A stretch of 64,000 bases of DNA from SpSt-1165 sp964391725 (GTDB lineage: Bacteria; Chloroflexota; Anaerolineae; Anaerolineales; Anaerolineaceae), in contig CAYMNB010000001.1 of the NCBI GenBank assembly GCA_964391725.1, positions 62,001-126,000 of the forward strand, given 5' to 3'. The translations under genes were made by a program, and so were the position numbers. Positions 16,453 to 26,416 of the stretch are shown in pieces; the first letter of the stretch is position 1; each line of letters begins with the position of its first letter. A model generated the notes under the pieces. That model was not told where the DNA came from, made no database searches, and saw only the letters and a list, made by a program, of their open reading frames with translations.

Positions 16453-17667
16453 ATGCATCTGAAGTACCTCGCCTTAAAAAATTTCCGTCTGTTCGCTGAT
16501 CTTGAACTGCAAATCCCTGACCGGGTTATCCTCATCTCCGGCGCAAATGCGCAAGGGAAAACAACGATATTAGAGGCTATTTACTACCTGGCGACTTTTT
16601 CTTCATTTCATGCCAGCAGTGACCGCCAATTGATCCAATTTTCGCAGCGTGAGCAGCACCCGGCGGAAATTCATGCGATCTTTGAGAGCAACAAGAATCA
16701 TCACATCGACGTCATCTTGCTGCTCGATTCAGACATCAACAACGTGCCCCGCTTCCGAAAAGCGGTGAAAATAGATGCGCAGGCTACCCCGATCACCGAA
16801 GCCATCGGTAGATTTAATGCGGTATTATTTCTTCCTGAAATGACCCAGATCATTGATTCCTCCCCTGAATACCGCCGTAAATATATCAATCTGGTGATTG
16901 CCCAATCCAACGCCCGTTATCTACAGGTACTGAGCGAGTACAACGCAGCCATTCAACAACGCAACGCCCTGCTAAAAATGATTTTCGAGCATAAAGCCCA
17001 GACTGACACTCTCGAAGAATGGGACGGAAAAATTGTCAAAGCCGGCGCTTATCTGATAAAAACGCGCAACGAAGTCTTACAGCAATTAGAGATCGAAAGC
17101 CACACCATCCATTACCAGATGTCTAACCAACATGAGAGCCTCGCCATCCGTTATGCGCCTTCCTTCAACCCTTCTTCGTCTCTGAACAATGGACAATCAG
17201 AACTACAACTGCTTACAGAAGGCGGCAGTGAATTTTCGTCGTTTGACCACCTGTCATTGGAAGAGATGGAAACCGCCTATCAAGAAGCTCTCTGGCAATC
17301 TCGTCGCACCGATATCCAGCGCGGCGTAACTACCATCGGGCCGCACCGCGACGATATCCGTTTCCTGAGCAACAATACTGATCTGGGGTATTATGGCTCA
17401 CGTGGTCAGATTCGCACCGCCCTCATCTCGCTGAAAATGGCTGAGGCGGTCTGGTTAGAGCAGGCAACCGGCAGCAAACCGGTGTTATTGTTCGATGAAG
17501 TGCTGGCTGAGTTAGACAATGACCGGCGTGCCGATTTTCTTAAACAGCTGATTGCAGGACATCAGGTTTTCTTGACCACGACAGACGCCAATCTGTTTCC
17601 AGATGCCTACCAGGAAAAATACGAAACCTGGCAAATCACCGGCGGAATCGTTCGCCAGAATCAATAA
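16453..17667 (+). CDS. recF: DNA replication and repair protein RecF
   Basis: SMC-like ATPase that helps load RecA at gaps. The start at 16453 gives MHLKYLALKNFRLF, the standard RecF beginning; longer in-frame extensions upstream would run through def. Walker A is GANAQGKTT, the signature region is SRGQIRTALISLKMAE and Walker B is LLFDEVLAELD. 404 aa. Here recF is next to def rather than in a dnaA-dnaN-recF-gyrB cluster. It is convergent with rsmG, whose stop is ten bases away. Confidence 0.94.
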   Translation: MHLKYLALKNFRLFADLELQIPDRVILISGANAQGKTTILEAIYYLATFSSFHASSDRQLIQFSQREQHPAEIHAIFESNKNHHIDVILLLDSDINNVPRFRKAVKIDAQATPITEAIGRFNAVLFLPEMTQIIDSSPEYRRKYINLVIAQSNARYLQVLSEYNAAIQQRNALLKMIFEHKAQTDTLEEWDGKIVKAGAYLIKTRNEVLQQLEIESHTIHYQMSNQHESLAIRYAPSFNPSSSLNNGQSELQLLTEGGSEFSSFDHLSLEEMETAYQEALWQSRRTDIQRGVTTIGPHRDDIRFLSNNTDLGYYGSRGQIRTALISLKMAEAVWLEQATGSKPVLLFDEVLAELDNDRRADFLKQLIAGHQVFLTTTDANLFPDAYQEKYETWQITGGIVRQNQ

Positions 17668-17676
17668 AAAGCGGAT

Positions 17677-18396
17677 TCACCGCAACGGCCGCTTTGAAGG
17701 TATCCCCACCCTGCGCGGATACTGCTCCGGCGTGGACGCTATCTTCTCTATCTCGATCAAATACCGTTCTTCCACCACCCCCGGCAAGGTGACTTGATGA
17801 ACAAACCTGACCTTGCCTCCCAGCAGTTGAATCGCATTTTGAGCTGTATGTGTTTCAGCAGGCCCTTTTTCGCCTTTTTGCGCCACCATGATGCCGCCCC
17901 GTCTCACAAAAGGCAGCAAATATTCACTCAAAATCGACAATTCTGCCACAGCGCGAGCGATAGCCACATCGTATTTTTCTCGATGTTCAAGTGTTTGCCC
18001 CAGTTCTTCTGCGCGCGCTTTCGTCACAGTCACCTTGCTCATGCCCAATTCCTGGGCGACAAACTCACAAAATTGCACCTTTTTTCCGATGGATTCCACC
18101 AAAGTCAGCCGGATATCGGGTAACAAAATCTTCATCACCATACCGGGAAAACCTGCCCCCGTGCCGATGTCAATCACTGAATGGATTGCCAGTTTGCGCA
18201 GCACCGTCATTACAGAGATTGAATCCAAAAAATGTTTTTGCCTGATGCCATCTGTGTCACTAATAGCAGTTAAATTAATGTCCTGATTCCAGGTTTGCAA
18301 ATGGCGTTCATAAAGGCTGAATTGACCTAATTGTTTGTCGCTAAGGTGTACGCCAAACAGAGTAAACGCGGTATCCTGGAACTGTTTCATATCCAT
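17677..18396 (-). CDS. rsmG: 16S rRNA (guanine-527-N7) methyltransferase
   Basis: SAM-dependent methyltransferase of 239 aa acting on the 16S rRNA 530 loop. SAM-binding motif VIDIGTGAGFPGMVMKI and the downstream LVESIGKKVQFCEF are diagnostic, and ARAVAELSILSEYLLP matches the catalytic region. TATAAT lies exactly six bases before the first ATG, which hints at a leaderless message; a second in-frame ATG follows two codons later. Convergent with recF and divergent from clpC. Confidence 0.94.
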   Translation of the reverse strand: MDMKQFQDTAFTLFGVHLSDKQLGQFSLYERHLQTWNQDINLTAISDTDGIRQKHFLDSISVMTVLRKLAIHSVIDIGTGAGFPGMVMKILLPDIRLTLVESIGKKVQFCEFVAQELGMSKVTVTKARAEELGQTLEHREKYDVAIARAVAELSILSEYLLPFVRRGGIMVAQKGEKGPAETHTAQNAIQLLGGKVRFVHQVTLPGVVEERYLIEIEKIASTPEQYPRRVGIPSKRPLR

Positions 18397-18517
18397 AAAA
18401 TGATTATACTCGTGATTGTTTTTCTTTTATTGCGTTAATAAAGTACACGTATAATGAACTCAGAATGAATAAAAATACGAAATTGACAGAAGACATAGAA
18501 AACAGGCACACAGCATT

Positions 18518-20995
18518 ATGATGAAATTTGATGGTTTTACGGAAAGAGCAGAGGAGGCGGCTCAACGAGCTGCCGACATTATCCAACGCTACGGACACAA
18601 TCAGATTGACACCGAGCATATCCTGTTGGCGCTGATTGAACAGCCCGAAGGTACGGTGTCTGAAATTTTGTCCTACCTGAAAGTCGATCCCAACATTCTC
18701 TCAGACCGGCTGGACTACATCTTGCGCCTGACCCCCAAGGCAAATATCTTTGGCGGTGCCGGCGGAATGGGCCAGGTGTTTATCACACCTCGCGTAAAAC
18801 GGGTCATTGAAGTTGCTCGTAATGAGTCTGAGCGTCTCGGTGACAAATACATCTCCACCGAACACCTGTTCCTCGCGATTATGGCAGAGAAAGACACCAA
18901 TGTCAGCCGTGTATTAGAACGCTCCGGTGTTACCCGATTGCGTGTTGATGAGGCCATTACCGCCATCCGCGGCGGTCAGAAGGCTGATGACCGCGGCTCA
19001 GAGAAACGTTACCGCACGCTTGAAAAATACTCGCGCGACCTCACCCAGATGGCACGTGAAGGCAAATTGGATCCAGTCATTGGACGTGATGACGAGATCC
19101 TGCGCCTGATGCAGGTGCTCTCTCGCCGCACCAAAAACAACCCGGTGCTGATTGGTGAAGCAGGTGTTGGCAAGACTGCCATCGTAGAAGGCCTTGCCCA
19201 AAAGATCATCTCCAACGATGTGCCTGAAATTCTTCTGGGACGCAAGGTGATCTCCCTCGACCTGAGCGCAATGATCGCAGGTTCACGTTTCCGCGGCGAG
19301 TTCGAAGAACGACTCAAAGCCGCCATCAACGAAGTGATCAGTTCTGACAACGAAATTATTCTGTTCATCGACGAACTGCATACCATGGTTGGGGCAGGCG
19401 CTGCTCAAGGTGCCATGGACGCTTCTAACATGTTAAAACCAGCGTTGGCACGTGGTGAATTGCAATGCGTTGGCGCTACCACCATTGATGAATACCAGAA
19501 ACATATCGAAAAAGATGCAGCACTTGAACGACGATTTGCGCCGGTATATGTCGATGAACCCAGCGTAGAAGAAACAATCGCCATGCTGCAAGGATTGCGT
19601 ACTCGCTATGAAATGCATCACAATGTGCATTTTTCCGATGCCGCCATCAAAGCAGCCGCCCAGTTATCTGCACGCTATGTGACGGATCGCCACCTGCCTG
19701 ATAAGGCCATTGACCTGATTGATGAAGCAGCAGCACGTCTCCGTGTCGCGCTTTATTCGCTCCCGCCTGATCTGAAAGACTTGAAGAACCGCATCGATAC
19801 CATGCGTGAAGAGGAAGAACAGGCTGGCCTTGAGCGCGACTATGAAAAGGCAGCCAATGCCAAACACGAACGCCTGTTGTTGCAAGAAGAATATCAGCAG
19901 AAAAAAGAAGTCTGGGAACAAGAACAACGCCTGGATGAAATCGTTGATGTACAGGATATCGCCACCATTATCAATCAATGGACCGGCATTCCGGTCACAC
20001 AGATGATGGAAACCGAAGCCGAACGCTTGCTCCACATGGAAGACAACCTGCATACCAAAGTGATTGGACAGGATTATGCCATCTCCGTGATCTCAGACGC
20101 CATTCGGCGTGCACGCTCCGGGTTGAAAGACCCGCGCCGCCCAATCGGTTCTTTCATCTTTATCGGCCCGTCAGGTGTCGGCAAAACCGAGCTTGCCAAA
20201 GCGCTGGCAGAATTCATGTTCGGCGACATAGATGCCCTGGTCAGGGTTGACATGAGTGAATACCGCGAACAGCATTCGGTCTCACGTTTGTTCGGGGCCC
20301 CTCCGGGCTATGTCGGCTACGAAGAAGGCGGCCAACTTACCGAACTGGTTCGCAAACGCCCTTACCGAGTTATCTTGTTTGATGAGATCGAGAAGGCGCA
20401 CCCCGAAGTGTGGAATTCACTCCTGCAAATTTTGGATGACGGCCGCCTGACCGATGGTCAGGGCCGCACCGTTGACTTCCGCAACACTGTCATTCTGATG
20501 ACCAGCAACCTGGGCACAGAATATATTGATAAATCCAAGCGGTTTGGCTTTATAACCCAGCAAGAAGCTGACGACAAAACGCGTGAGGCCAAAGAAAAGA
20601 TCGAGGATTCCCTGAAATCAGCTTTCCGGCCAGAATTCTTGAACCGCATTGATGAAGTGGTCATCTTCAGCCCGCTTACACACGAGCAAATGCTGCCCAT
20701 CGTCGATCTCCAAATGACTGAGATCAAAGAGCGGCTGGCAGAACATGACCTTGATGTCGAGTTGACGTCAGAAGCCCGCCAGTGGTTCGCCGATGAAGGC
20801 TACAACCCGGACTTTGGTGCCCGTCCGCTGCGCAGAGTTTTACAGGCGAAGATTGAAGGGCCGCTGGCCAAAAAGATTCTCAGTGGCGAATTTAAGCACG
20901 GTGACACCATCATCATTGACATTGAAGCCGTCGATGAAAAGAAAAAAGAAGTGGTCTTCCGAAAGTCGGCTATTTTGACAACTGTGGATTCGTAA
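18518..20995 (+). CDS. clpC: ATP-dependent Clp protease ATP-binding subunit ClpC
   Basis: Hsp100 unfoldase that feeds substrates to ClpP. 825 aa: two Clp-N repeats (about 5-145), first AAA+ domain with GEAGVGKT (about 213-220) and FIDELHTMVGAG, a middle domain with a coiled, charged UVR-like stretch (about 415-465), and second AAA+ domain with GPSGVGKT (about 549-556) and ILFDEIEKAHPE, then the D2-small domain. The UVR-like region and absence of a long M-domain favour ClpC over ClpB. TATAAT at 18450-18455 may be its promoter. Either ATG of MMKF could be used. No clpP is adjacent. Confidence 0.94.
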   Translation: MMKFDGFTERAEEAAQRAADIIQRYGHNQIDTEHILLALIEQPEGTVSEILSYLKVDPNILSDRLDYILRLTPKANIFGGAGGMGQVFITPRVKRVIEVARNESERLGDKYISTEHLFLAIMAEKDTNVSRVLERSGVTRLRVDEAITAIRGGQKADDRGSEKRYRTLEKYSRDLTQMAREGKLDPVIGRDDEILRLMQVLSRRTKNNPVLIGEAGVGKTAIVEGLAQKIISNDVPEILLGRKVISLDLSAMIAGSRFRGEFEERLKAAINEVISSDNEIILFIDELHTMVGAGAAQGAMDASNMLKPALARGELQCVGATTIDEYQKHIEKDAALERRFAPVYVDEPSVEETIAMLQGLRTRYEMHHNVHFSDAAIKAAAQLSARYVTDRHLPDKAIDLIDEAAARLRVALYSLPPDLKDLKNRIDTMREEEEQAGLERDYEKAANAKHERLLLQEEYQQKKEVWEQEQRLDEIVDVQDIATIINQWTGIPVTQMMETEAERLLHMEDNLHTKVIGQDYAISVISDAIRRARSGLKDPRRPIGSFIFIGPSGVGKTELAKALAEFMFGDIDALVRVDMSEYREQHSVSRLFGAPPGYVGYEEGGQLTELVRKRPYRVILFDEIEKAHPEVWNSLLQILDDGRLTDGQGRTVDFRNTVILMTSNLGTEYIDKSKRFGFITQQEADDKTREAKEKIEDSLKSAFRPEFLNRIDEVVIFSPLTHEQMLPIVDLQMTEIKERLAEHDLDVELTSEARQWFADEGYNPDFGARPLRRVLQAKIEGPLAKKILSGEFKHGDTIIIDIEAVDEKKKEVVFRKSAILTTVDS

Positions 20996-21007
20996 GATTT
21001 TTGGAGA

Positions 21008-21040
21008 AGCAACCCGCACCGGGCGGGTGCTTTTCTTGTT
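21008..21040 (+). terminator. Intrinsic terminator after clpC
   Basis: AGCAACCCGC and GCGGGTGCT form a GC-rich stem with one bulged A and the loop ACCGG, followed by TTTTCTTGTT. Confidence 0.85.
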
Positions 21041-21067
21041 AAGAGATCTTTCGGCAAAGGATATAGC

Positions 21068-21985
21068 ATGAAGATTAAAATAATCACTGACAGCTCATGT
21101 GATCTTGCACCGGGTGTAAAAGAGCAATTGGATATTGGTGTCATCCCCCTGTATATCAACATTGGCGACAAAAGTTATATCGATGGGGTTGATATCACCC
21201 GGGAGGAATTCTACACCAACCTCACCCGCTATGAACACTATCCCAAAACAGCCGCACCAAGCCCGGAAACCTTCAAAGAATACTACCATCAGGCAGCAGA
21301 AGACGGTTACGAAGCAGTCTTTTCCATCCATGTATCAGGCAGGCTAAGTGCCACCATCAATAGTGCCCATATGGCCGCCAAAGAATTCCATGAAATTCCC
21401 GTGCATGTCATTGACTCACAAAACCTCAGCGCTGGCGCTGGCTATGTTGTGCAACAGGCCGCCCGAACCGCCCTTGCCGGCAAGACCGAAAAAGAAGTGG
21501 TAGCCGCCATTGAAGATATTATGCCGCGCATTTACACCTTTGCCATCATTGATAATCTTGACCACCTCAAGCACAGCGGGCGCATCGCTCAATTTGTCAC
21601 CACCCTGTCATCTGCATTGAAGATCCGCCTCATGCTCAAGATGAACCGTGGTCAGCCAGGCGCTGAGCAGTTCCGCACCATGCTGAAGGGCATGCATCGT
21701 CTGGAAGAATTGGCGGAGAAACTACAGCCATTCCAGGAATTCGTTTACCTGCACACCAACAATCCGCAAGCCATAGAGCAATTATCTATCAAGGTCAACA
21801 CCATTCTGGATGAATCTGTGACTACCCTGTTATTACCTGTGAATCCGGTGCTCGGCTCTCATCTTGGCGATACAGCTTATGGATTCAGCTGTGTGACAGT
21901 GGAACAACCCCAGCCATCGGTATTCGTGCGGTCTTTCGAAAAGATGAAGAGCGCCGCACGCAGTGTCTTCGGCGACCACGATTAA
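21068..21985 (+). CDS. DegV family fatty-acid-binding protein
   Basis: 305 aa DegV-fold protein; family members bind fatty acids and in Firmicutes serve as the FakB subunit of fatty acid kinase. Seen here: N-terminal IITDSSCDL, the ligand-binding SIHVSGRLSATINSA, VIDSQNLSAGAGYVV and the C-terminal PVLGSHLGDTAYGFS. The gene lies alone between terminators, with no FakA-like kinase nearby, so a fatty-acid kinase role is not supported by context. Start at the ATG 21068 after AAAGGATAT. Confidence 0.9.
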   Translation: MKIKIITDSSCDLAPGVKEQLDIGVIPLYINIGDKSYIDGVDITREEFYTNLTRYEHYPKTAAPSPETFKEYYHQAAEDGYEAVFSIHVSGRLSATINSAHMAAKEFHEIPVHVIDSQNLSAGAGYVVQQAARTALAGKTEKEVVAAIEDIMPRIYTFAIIDNLDHLKHSGRIAQFVTTLSSALKIRLMLKMNRGQPGAEQFRTMLKGMHRLEELAEKLQPFQEFVYLHTNNPQAIEQLSIKVNTILDESVTTLLLPVNPVLGSHLGDTAYGFSCVTVEQPQPSVFVRSFEKMKSAARSVFGDHD

Positions 21986-22007
21986 GGTTGATCACTCATC
22001 CTTGACC

Positions 22008-22044
22008 ATAAAAACACCGCTGAGAATTTCAAAAGTGTTTTTAT
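22008..22044. terminator. Bidirectional terminator between degV and nadE
   Basis: ATAAAAACAC (22008-22017) and GTGTTTTTAT (22035-22044) form a perfect ten-pair stem with a 17-base loop; its A/T runs give U-tracts for both convergent genes. Confidence 0.75.
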
Positions 22045-22061
22045 AAGCAATCTGCTCGGAA

Positions 22062-22916
22062 TCAAGTGCCCCAATCGCGCAAGTAAAGATAATCGTAGCC
22101 GATGGTTCGATGACTGATCTTTGCAATCGGCGGCAAAATGCGTTTAAACTGATTGCGCTGCACGCGCGCGATCACTTGATGGACAAAAGCGGCATCAAAA
22201 CCAGCAGCGATGCATTCCTCGGGACAGTAGCGTTCATCAATGAGCAGGTATAATAATCGATCTACTTCAGCGTAGGTGAAACCCAACTCGCCTTCGTCCG
22301 TCTGCCCAGCCCAAAGGTCTGCCGTCGGCGCTTTGTCAATGATAATGTCAGGCACCCCCATCGCCCTTGATAACTCGCGCACCTGGGTCTTGTAAAGATC
22401 CCCGATCGGACTGATGGCACAGGCAGAATCACCATACAAGGTCGAATACCCCAGCAAAATTTCAGTCTTGTTGCAGGTACCTACCACCAATGCATTGAAC
22501 TCAGCTGATTGGTCATACAGGCAGATCATACGCGAACGCGACATGCTATTGGCCTGTCGCATCCGGTTCATGTCCGGTATCTGGTTAATCAAACCATCAG
22601 CGATTGGCGTTATGTCTATTGTGCGGGTCTGCACGCCCAGTTGATCGATCACCAATTGCGCATGATCATAAGATTCTTGTGAAGACAGGCGATACGGCAG
22701 ACGCACTGCCAACACATTTTCAGGGCCCAGTGCTTCTGCAGCCAGGAAACACGAAAGAGCTGAATCAATGCCGCCTGAAAGACCCAGCACGGCGTGTTTG
22801 AAACCAACCCGTTCGATCTCACTCTTGATAAAACCAACCAGAATATCTCTTGCCAGTCGGGTGTCGATGTGCAGGTGGGGAAATTCTTGTTTCACCGGTT
22901 CGATAATATTCACCAT
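22062..22916 (-). CDS. nadE: NAD synthetase, ammonia-type catalytic domain
   Basis: Last step of NAD synthesis: nicotinate adenine dinucleotide to NAD. 284 aa with the PP-loop LGLSGGIDSAL, GTCNKTEILLGYSTLYGD and DKAPTADLWAGQTDEGELG, all typical of NadE. There is no fused glutaminase domain; instead a free-standing glutaminase-like amidase ends two bases upstream of this gene's ATG. The pair probably acts as a two-subunit glutamine-dependent synthetase. Confidence 0.94.
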   Translation of the reverse strand: MVNIIEPVKQEFPHLHIDTRLARDILVGFIKSEIERVGFKHAVLGLSGGIDSALSCFLAAEALGPENVLAVRLPYRLSSQESYDHAQLVIDQLGVQTRTIDITPIADGLINQIPDMNRMRQANSMSRSRMICLYDQSAEFNALVVGTCNKTEILLGYSTLYGDSACAISPIGDLYKTQVRELSRAMGVPDIIIDKAPTADLWAGQTDEGELGFTYAEVDRLLYLLIDERYCPEECIAAGFDAAFVHQVIARVQRNQFKRILPPIAKISHRTIGYDYLYLRDWGT

Positions 22917-22918
22917 GC

Positions 22919-23788
22919 TCAGCCATCCTTTCCGGGTTTTTCATTGTTGGTAATCCGGCGCAATGTGCGTTCAACCAACCCGATGCGTTCATCACGCAGC
23001 AAAGGCAGGCGTGCACGCGTACGGTGCAGTTGATTCAGGTCGAGATCTGCGATCACCAGCGATTCCCCCGTACTGGGTGCCCTGACGATAGTATTGCCAT
23101 TGGGATCATAAGCAGAGGCGCCGCCCCAGAAATGCAATCCATCTTCGTATCCGACACGGTTGGCATGCACCACAAAAGAAGTGAACAAACTGGCATATCC
23201 CTTGTTGATGCGGTCTACCCAGCGAGATGTTTCAATTTCGCCGTCATCGGTCAATCCCCGCCCGGGCGAGGCTGAAGCCAGAAACAACACATCGGCACCA
23301 TCCAGCCAAAGCAGATAGGGTGGCGAAGCATGCCAGAAATCTTCACAGATCAACATGCCTACCCGGCCGTAGGCGGTATCAAACGCCCGAATAGTGTCGC
23401 CGGAAGCAAAGAAGCGCCCCTCGTCAAACAACCCATAAGTCGGCAGATACACCTTGCGATGGATATGTATGATTTTGCCTTTAGAGGCGTACGCGCTGGA
23501 GATAAAGAAGCGGTTGCGTTGGTCCTCTTCTACAAAGCCAAACATGATGTCTATGGATTGACTGGCAGTGATCAATTGTGAGAAGGACGAGGTTGGCTTT
23601 TGCGGTTGCACCGCAACCGTTGGCGCCAGGTCTTGCAGAACATATCCGGTCAATGACAATTCTGGAAACACTACCACATCAGATTTCTGATCAATCGCCG
23701 CATCAATATACTCCAGATGTTTGTCCAAATTATCAACAACCCCACCGAGTTTGGTGTTGATCTGCGCCATGGCGACTCGTAATTGCAT
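22919..23788 (-). CDS. Nitrilase-superfamily amidase, glutaminase partner of NadE
   Basis: 289 aa carbon-nitrogen hydrolase. The Glu-Lys-Cys triad is visible: Glu in VFPELSLTGY, Lys in HRKVYLPTYGLFDE and Cys in GMLICEDFWH. The CEDFWH form and the LPTYGLFDE loop match the glutaminase domain of glutamine-dependent NAD synthetases, in which it is normally fused to NadE. Here it is a separate gene two bases upstream of nadE, so the simplest role is supplying ammonia from glutamine to NadE. GAGGAACG precedes the ATG at 23788. Confidence 0.88.
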   Translation of the reverse strand: MQLRVAMAQINTKLGGVVDNLDKHLEYIDAAIDQKSDVVVFPELSLTGYVLQDLAPTVAVQPQKPTSSFSQLITASQSIDIMFGFVEEDQRNRFFISSAYASKGKIIHIHRKVYLPTYGLFDEGRFFASGDTIRAFDTAYGRVGMLICEDFWHASPPYLLWLDGADVLFLASASPGRGLTDDGEIETSRWVDRINKGYASLFTSFVVHANRVGYEDGLHFWGGASAYDPNGNTIVRAPSTGESLVIADLDLNQLHRTRARLPLLRDERIGLVERTLRRITNNEKPGKDG

Positions 23789-23828
23789 CGTTCCTCTTTT
23801 CCGCTGTTATGTCGATAAATCCTGCTGG

Positions 23829-25514
23829 TTAGCCCGACTGCGCCATCTTCGCCCAGCTATCACGCAAAGCAACCGCCCGGTTGAATACCAGGTGTTCCCG
23901 GGTAGAATCAGGATCAACGATAAAATAACCTTTGCGCATGAATTGATAGGCAATCTCCTCTTGTGCCTGAACAAGATGTGGTTCGACCTTGGCAGTGATT
24001 ACAGACAACGAATCTGGATTCAGATAATCGAGAAATGTCTTGCCTTCCTCCACATCGTCAGGGTTTTCTGCAGCAAACAGGCGGTCATACAAGCGGACCT
24101 CCGCGTCGATGGCATGCCGCGCAGATACCCAATGCAAGGTGCCTTTCACCCTGCGGCCATCAGCAGACATTCCACCGCGTGATTCCGGGTCATAGGTTGC
24201 GCGAATCTCAACAATCTCGCCTTCATCATTCTTCACCACATCCGTGCAGGTTATGTAGTAAGCTTTGAACAAGCGCACTTCCTGTCCGGGAGACAGACGA
24301 AAATATTTCCTTAGCGGGTCTTCCATAAAGTCTTCCCGCTCAATGTACAACTCACGGGAGAATGGAATTTCACGGCTCTCTGTGCGGGTTTCATCCTGCG
24401 TATACAGCGCCACCTCGAACATCTCTTCTTTGGCTTCCGGATAATTCTCGATGACCACTTTCACCGGGTTCAACACCGCCATCGCACGCGGTGAGCGTGC
24501 TTCCAAATCCTGTCGCAAGTTGAATTCCAGACGGGAGATGTCAGCGATGGTGTTGTTTTTGGCAATGCCGTTGTCTTCGATGAACTGTTTGATGGCTTCA
24601 GGGGTATAGCCGCGCCTGCGCAAGCCCGATAGCGTTGGCATGCGTGGGTCATCCCAGCCTGATACATAGCCCTGTGTGACCAGTTGCAGCAGTTTGCGCT
24701 TGCTCATCACCGTATAAGTCAGATTCAAGCGGGCAAATTCGATTTGCCGGGGATGGTGAACGCCCACCGATTCACAATACCAGTCATATAATGGCCGGTG
24801 ATCTTCAAATTCCAGTGAGCACAAAGAGTGTGTAATGCCTTCAATCGAATCTGACAACGGATGGGCAAAGTCGTACATCGGGTAAATGCACCACTCATCA
24901 CCACTCTGGTGGTGTTCAGCAAACATAATGCGGTATACCACTGGATCACGCATGTTCAGGTTTGGTGACGTCATATCTATTTTTGCTCGCAAAGTGCGCT
25001 TCCCCTCAGGAAATTCACCCACCTTCATACGCATGAACAGGTCCAGGTTTTCTTCTACGGAGCGATAGCGATAAGGGCTTTCTTTGCCGGGTTCTGTCAA
25101 AGTCCCGCGGTATGCCCGCATCTCTTCCGCGGTCAGGTCGCAAACATACGCCAGCCCTTTTTTAATCAGTATCACCGCATAATCATACAACTGCTCAAAA
25201 TAGCTGGAGGCATAATAGAAACGGTCATCCCAGTCATATCCCAGCCATTTGATATCACGCTGGATAGCATCGACATAGTCTGTATCTTCTTTGGTCGGGT
25301 TGGTATCATCCATACGCAGGTTGCATTGTCCGCCAAAGCGCCGTGCGGTTTCAAAATCGATATAGATAGCTTTGGCATGCCCAATGTGAAGCTGCCCGTT
25401 CGGCTCTGGCGGAAAGCGGGTATGAACTACCCCGCCAAAACGGTTGGTGCTGTTATCTTCTTCGATCATTTCCCAGATGAAATTGTTCTTCGATGTCATT
25501 TCTTCCTGCGTCAT
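23829..25514 (-). CDS. glnS: Glutaminyl-tRNA synthetase
   Basis: Charges tRNA-Gln directly. The 561 aa protein shows the class Ib PPEPNGQLHIGHAKA, the GlnS-type MDDTNP and the KMSKS-equivalent VMSKRKL, followed by the C-terminal beta-barrel anticodon domains. The start at 25514 follows GAGGAAAAT; a TATAAT box lies about 33 bases upstream, overlapping an alternative ATG at 25547. Most bacteria use GatCAB instead of GlnS, so this gene was probably acquired from another lineage. Whether gatCAB is retained elsewhere for Asn cannot be seen here. Confidence 0.96.
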   Translation of the reverse strand: MTQEEMTSKNNFIWEMIEEDNSTNRFGGVVHTRFPPEPNGQLHIGHAKAIYIDFETARRFGGQCNLRMDDTNPTKEDTDYVDAIQRDIKWLGYDWDDRFYYASSYFEQLYDYAVILIKKGLAYVCDLTAEEMRAYRGTLTEPGKESPYRYRSVEENLDLFMRMKVGEFPEGKRTLRAKIDMTSPNLNMRDPVVYRIMFAEHHQSGDEWCIYPMYDFAHPLSDSIEGITHSLCSLEFEDHRPLYDWYCESVGVHHPRQIEFARLNLTYTVMSKRKLLQLVTQGYVSGWDDPRMPTLSGLRRRGYTPEAIKQFIEDNGIAKNNTIADISRLEFNLRQDLEARSPRAMAVLNPVKVVIENYPEAKEEMFEVALYTQDETRTESREIPFSRELYIEREDFMEDPLRKYFRLSPGQEVRLFKAYYITCTDVVKNDEGEIVEIRATYDPESRGGMSADGRRVKGTLHWVSARHAIDAEVRLYDRLFAAENPDDVEEGKTFLDYLNPDSLSVITAKVEPHLVQAQEEIAYQFMRKGYFIVDPDSTREHLVFNRAVALRDSWAKMAQSG

Positions 25515-25620
25515 ATTTTCCTCACAATAAATTGTTAACAGTACCATTATATCATCGCCTTTTCAATTCTTTCGTTTGCTGTTATGCTTGCCTGAGTGAT
25601 ACCAACCGAGAGTGGGACGC

Positions 25621-26256
25621 ATGATTTCTGACAACATTTTTGAAACCCTGTTTCTTTTCTTGCTGATAACAACTGAACTCATCCGTCTTCCCTACTATGT
25701 TCAATCCATCCGCCAGCATCACAAGCACCAGATCATCCATTCTGAAACAGATTTGTGGGACAAATTTTTCTTTCTGTTCGTCATCATCGGCACCTGGGGC
25801 GCTACGATGTTCAAGATCAAAACAACCTGGTTCTCGTTTGCAGATTTCAGTACGCTGCCAATCATGAATGTCTTGGGTTTTTTCATCTATCTGTCAGGCT
25901 TGATTCTGCTTGTTCACTCTCACCGCCAAATGAAGCGCAACTGGTCACCCACCATCGAGATCAATCAACAGCAGGAACTGGTGACCAGCGGCATTTACCG
26001 GTGGATCCGCCACCCAATTTATGCGGCAGTCTGGCTGATGGTCATTGCACAGGTTTTGTTAATCAACAACTTCATCCTCGGACTGACGGGGGTTCTGTCT
26101 TTTTCTCTGCTATACAACCACCGTGTGCTAAGAGAAGAACAAATGATGGCAGCTCATTTTGGCAAGGAATTTGCAATCTATTGTGCAACAACTGGCCGAT
26201 TGTTGCCAAACATAACACTGGGTCAAGCCGAACAGGCAAGTAACGAATCCGAATAA
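25621..26256 (+). CDS. Isoprenylcysteine carboxyl methyltransferase-like membrane methyltransferase
   Basis: 211 aa integral membrane protein with about five hydrophobic segments. The C-terminal half carries the ICMT/PEMT-type signature: SGIYRWIRHPIYAAVW, then REEQMMAAHFGKEFAIYCATTGRLLP, where the RHPxY and E-x-Y-x6-R-x-P elements bind SAM. Bacterial members methylate lipids or small molecules; the substrate is unknown. The ATG at 25621 is chosen; an in-frame GTG nine bases upstream is possible, and neither has a strong ribosome site. Confidence 0.8.
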   Translation: MISDNIFETLFLFLLITTELIRLPYYVQSIRQHHKHQIIHSETDLWDKFFFLFVIIGTWGATMFKIKTTWFSFADFSTLPIMNVLGFFIYLSGLILLVHSHRQMKRNWSPTIEINQQQELVTSGIYRWIRHPIYAAVWLMVIAQVLLINNFILGLTGVLSFSLLYNHRVLREEQMMAAHFGKEFAIYCATTGRLLPNITLGQAEQASNESE

Positions 26257-26274
26257 CGTTAATAAATCTCCTAT

Positions 26275-26303
26275 TTGACATATCCTGCTATCGGTTTTAC
26301 CAT
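26275..26303 (+). promoter_or_regulatory. Probable promoter of the thioredoxin gene
   Basis: Perfect TTGACA (26275-26280), a 17-base spacer and TACCAT (26298-26303). It would give a leader of roughly 105 bases before the thioredoxin ATG, in which I see no structured element. Confidence 0.45.
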
Positions 26304-26416
26304 AATGCATAGTTAGTTATTAAATATTGCTATCACATATGACAAAAAACCTGACAAAAAGAACTATTTTGATCATATTAACAATAAGTATGTAATTGAA
26401 AGGATTGGTTATTAGA

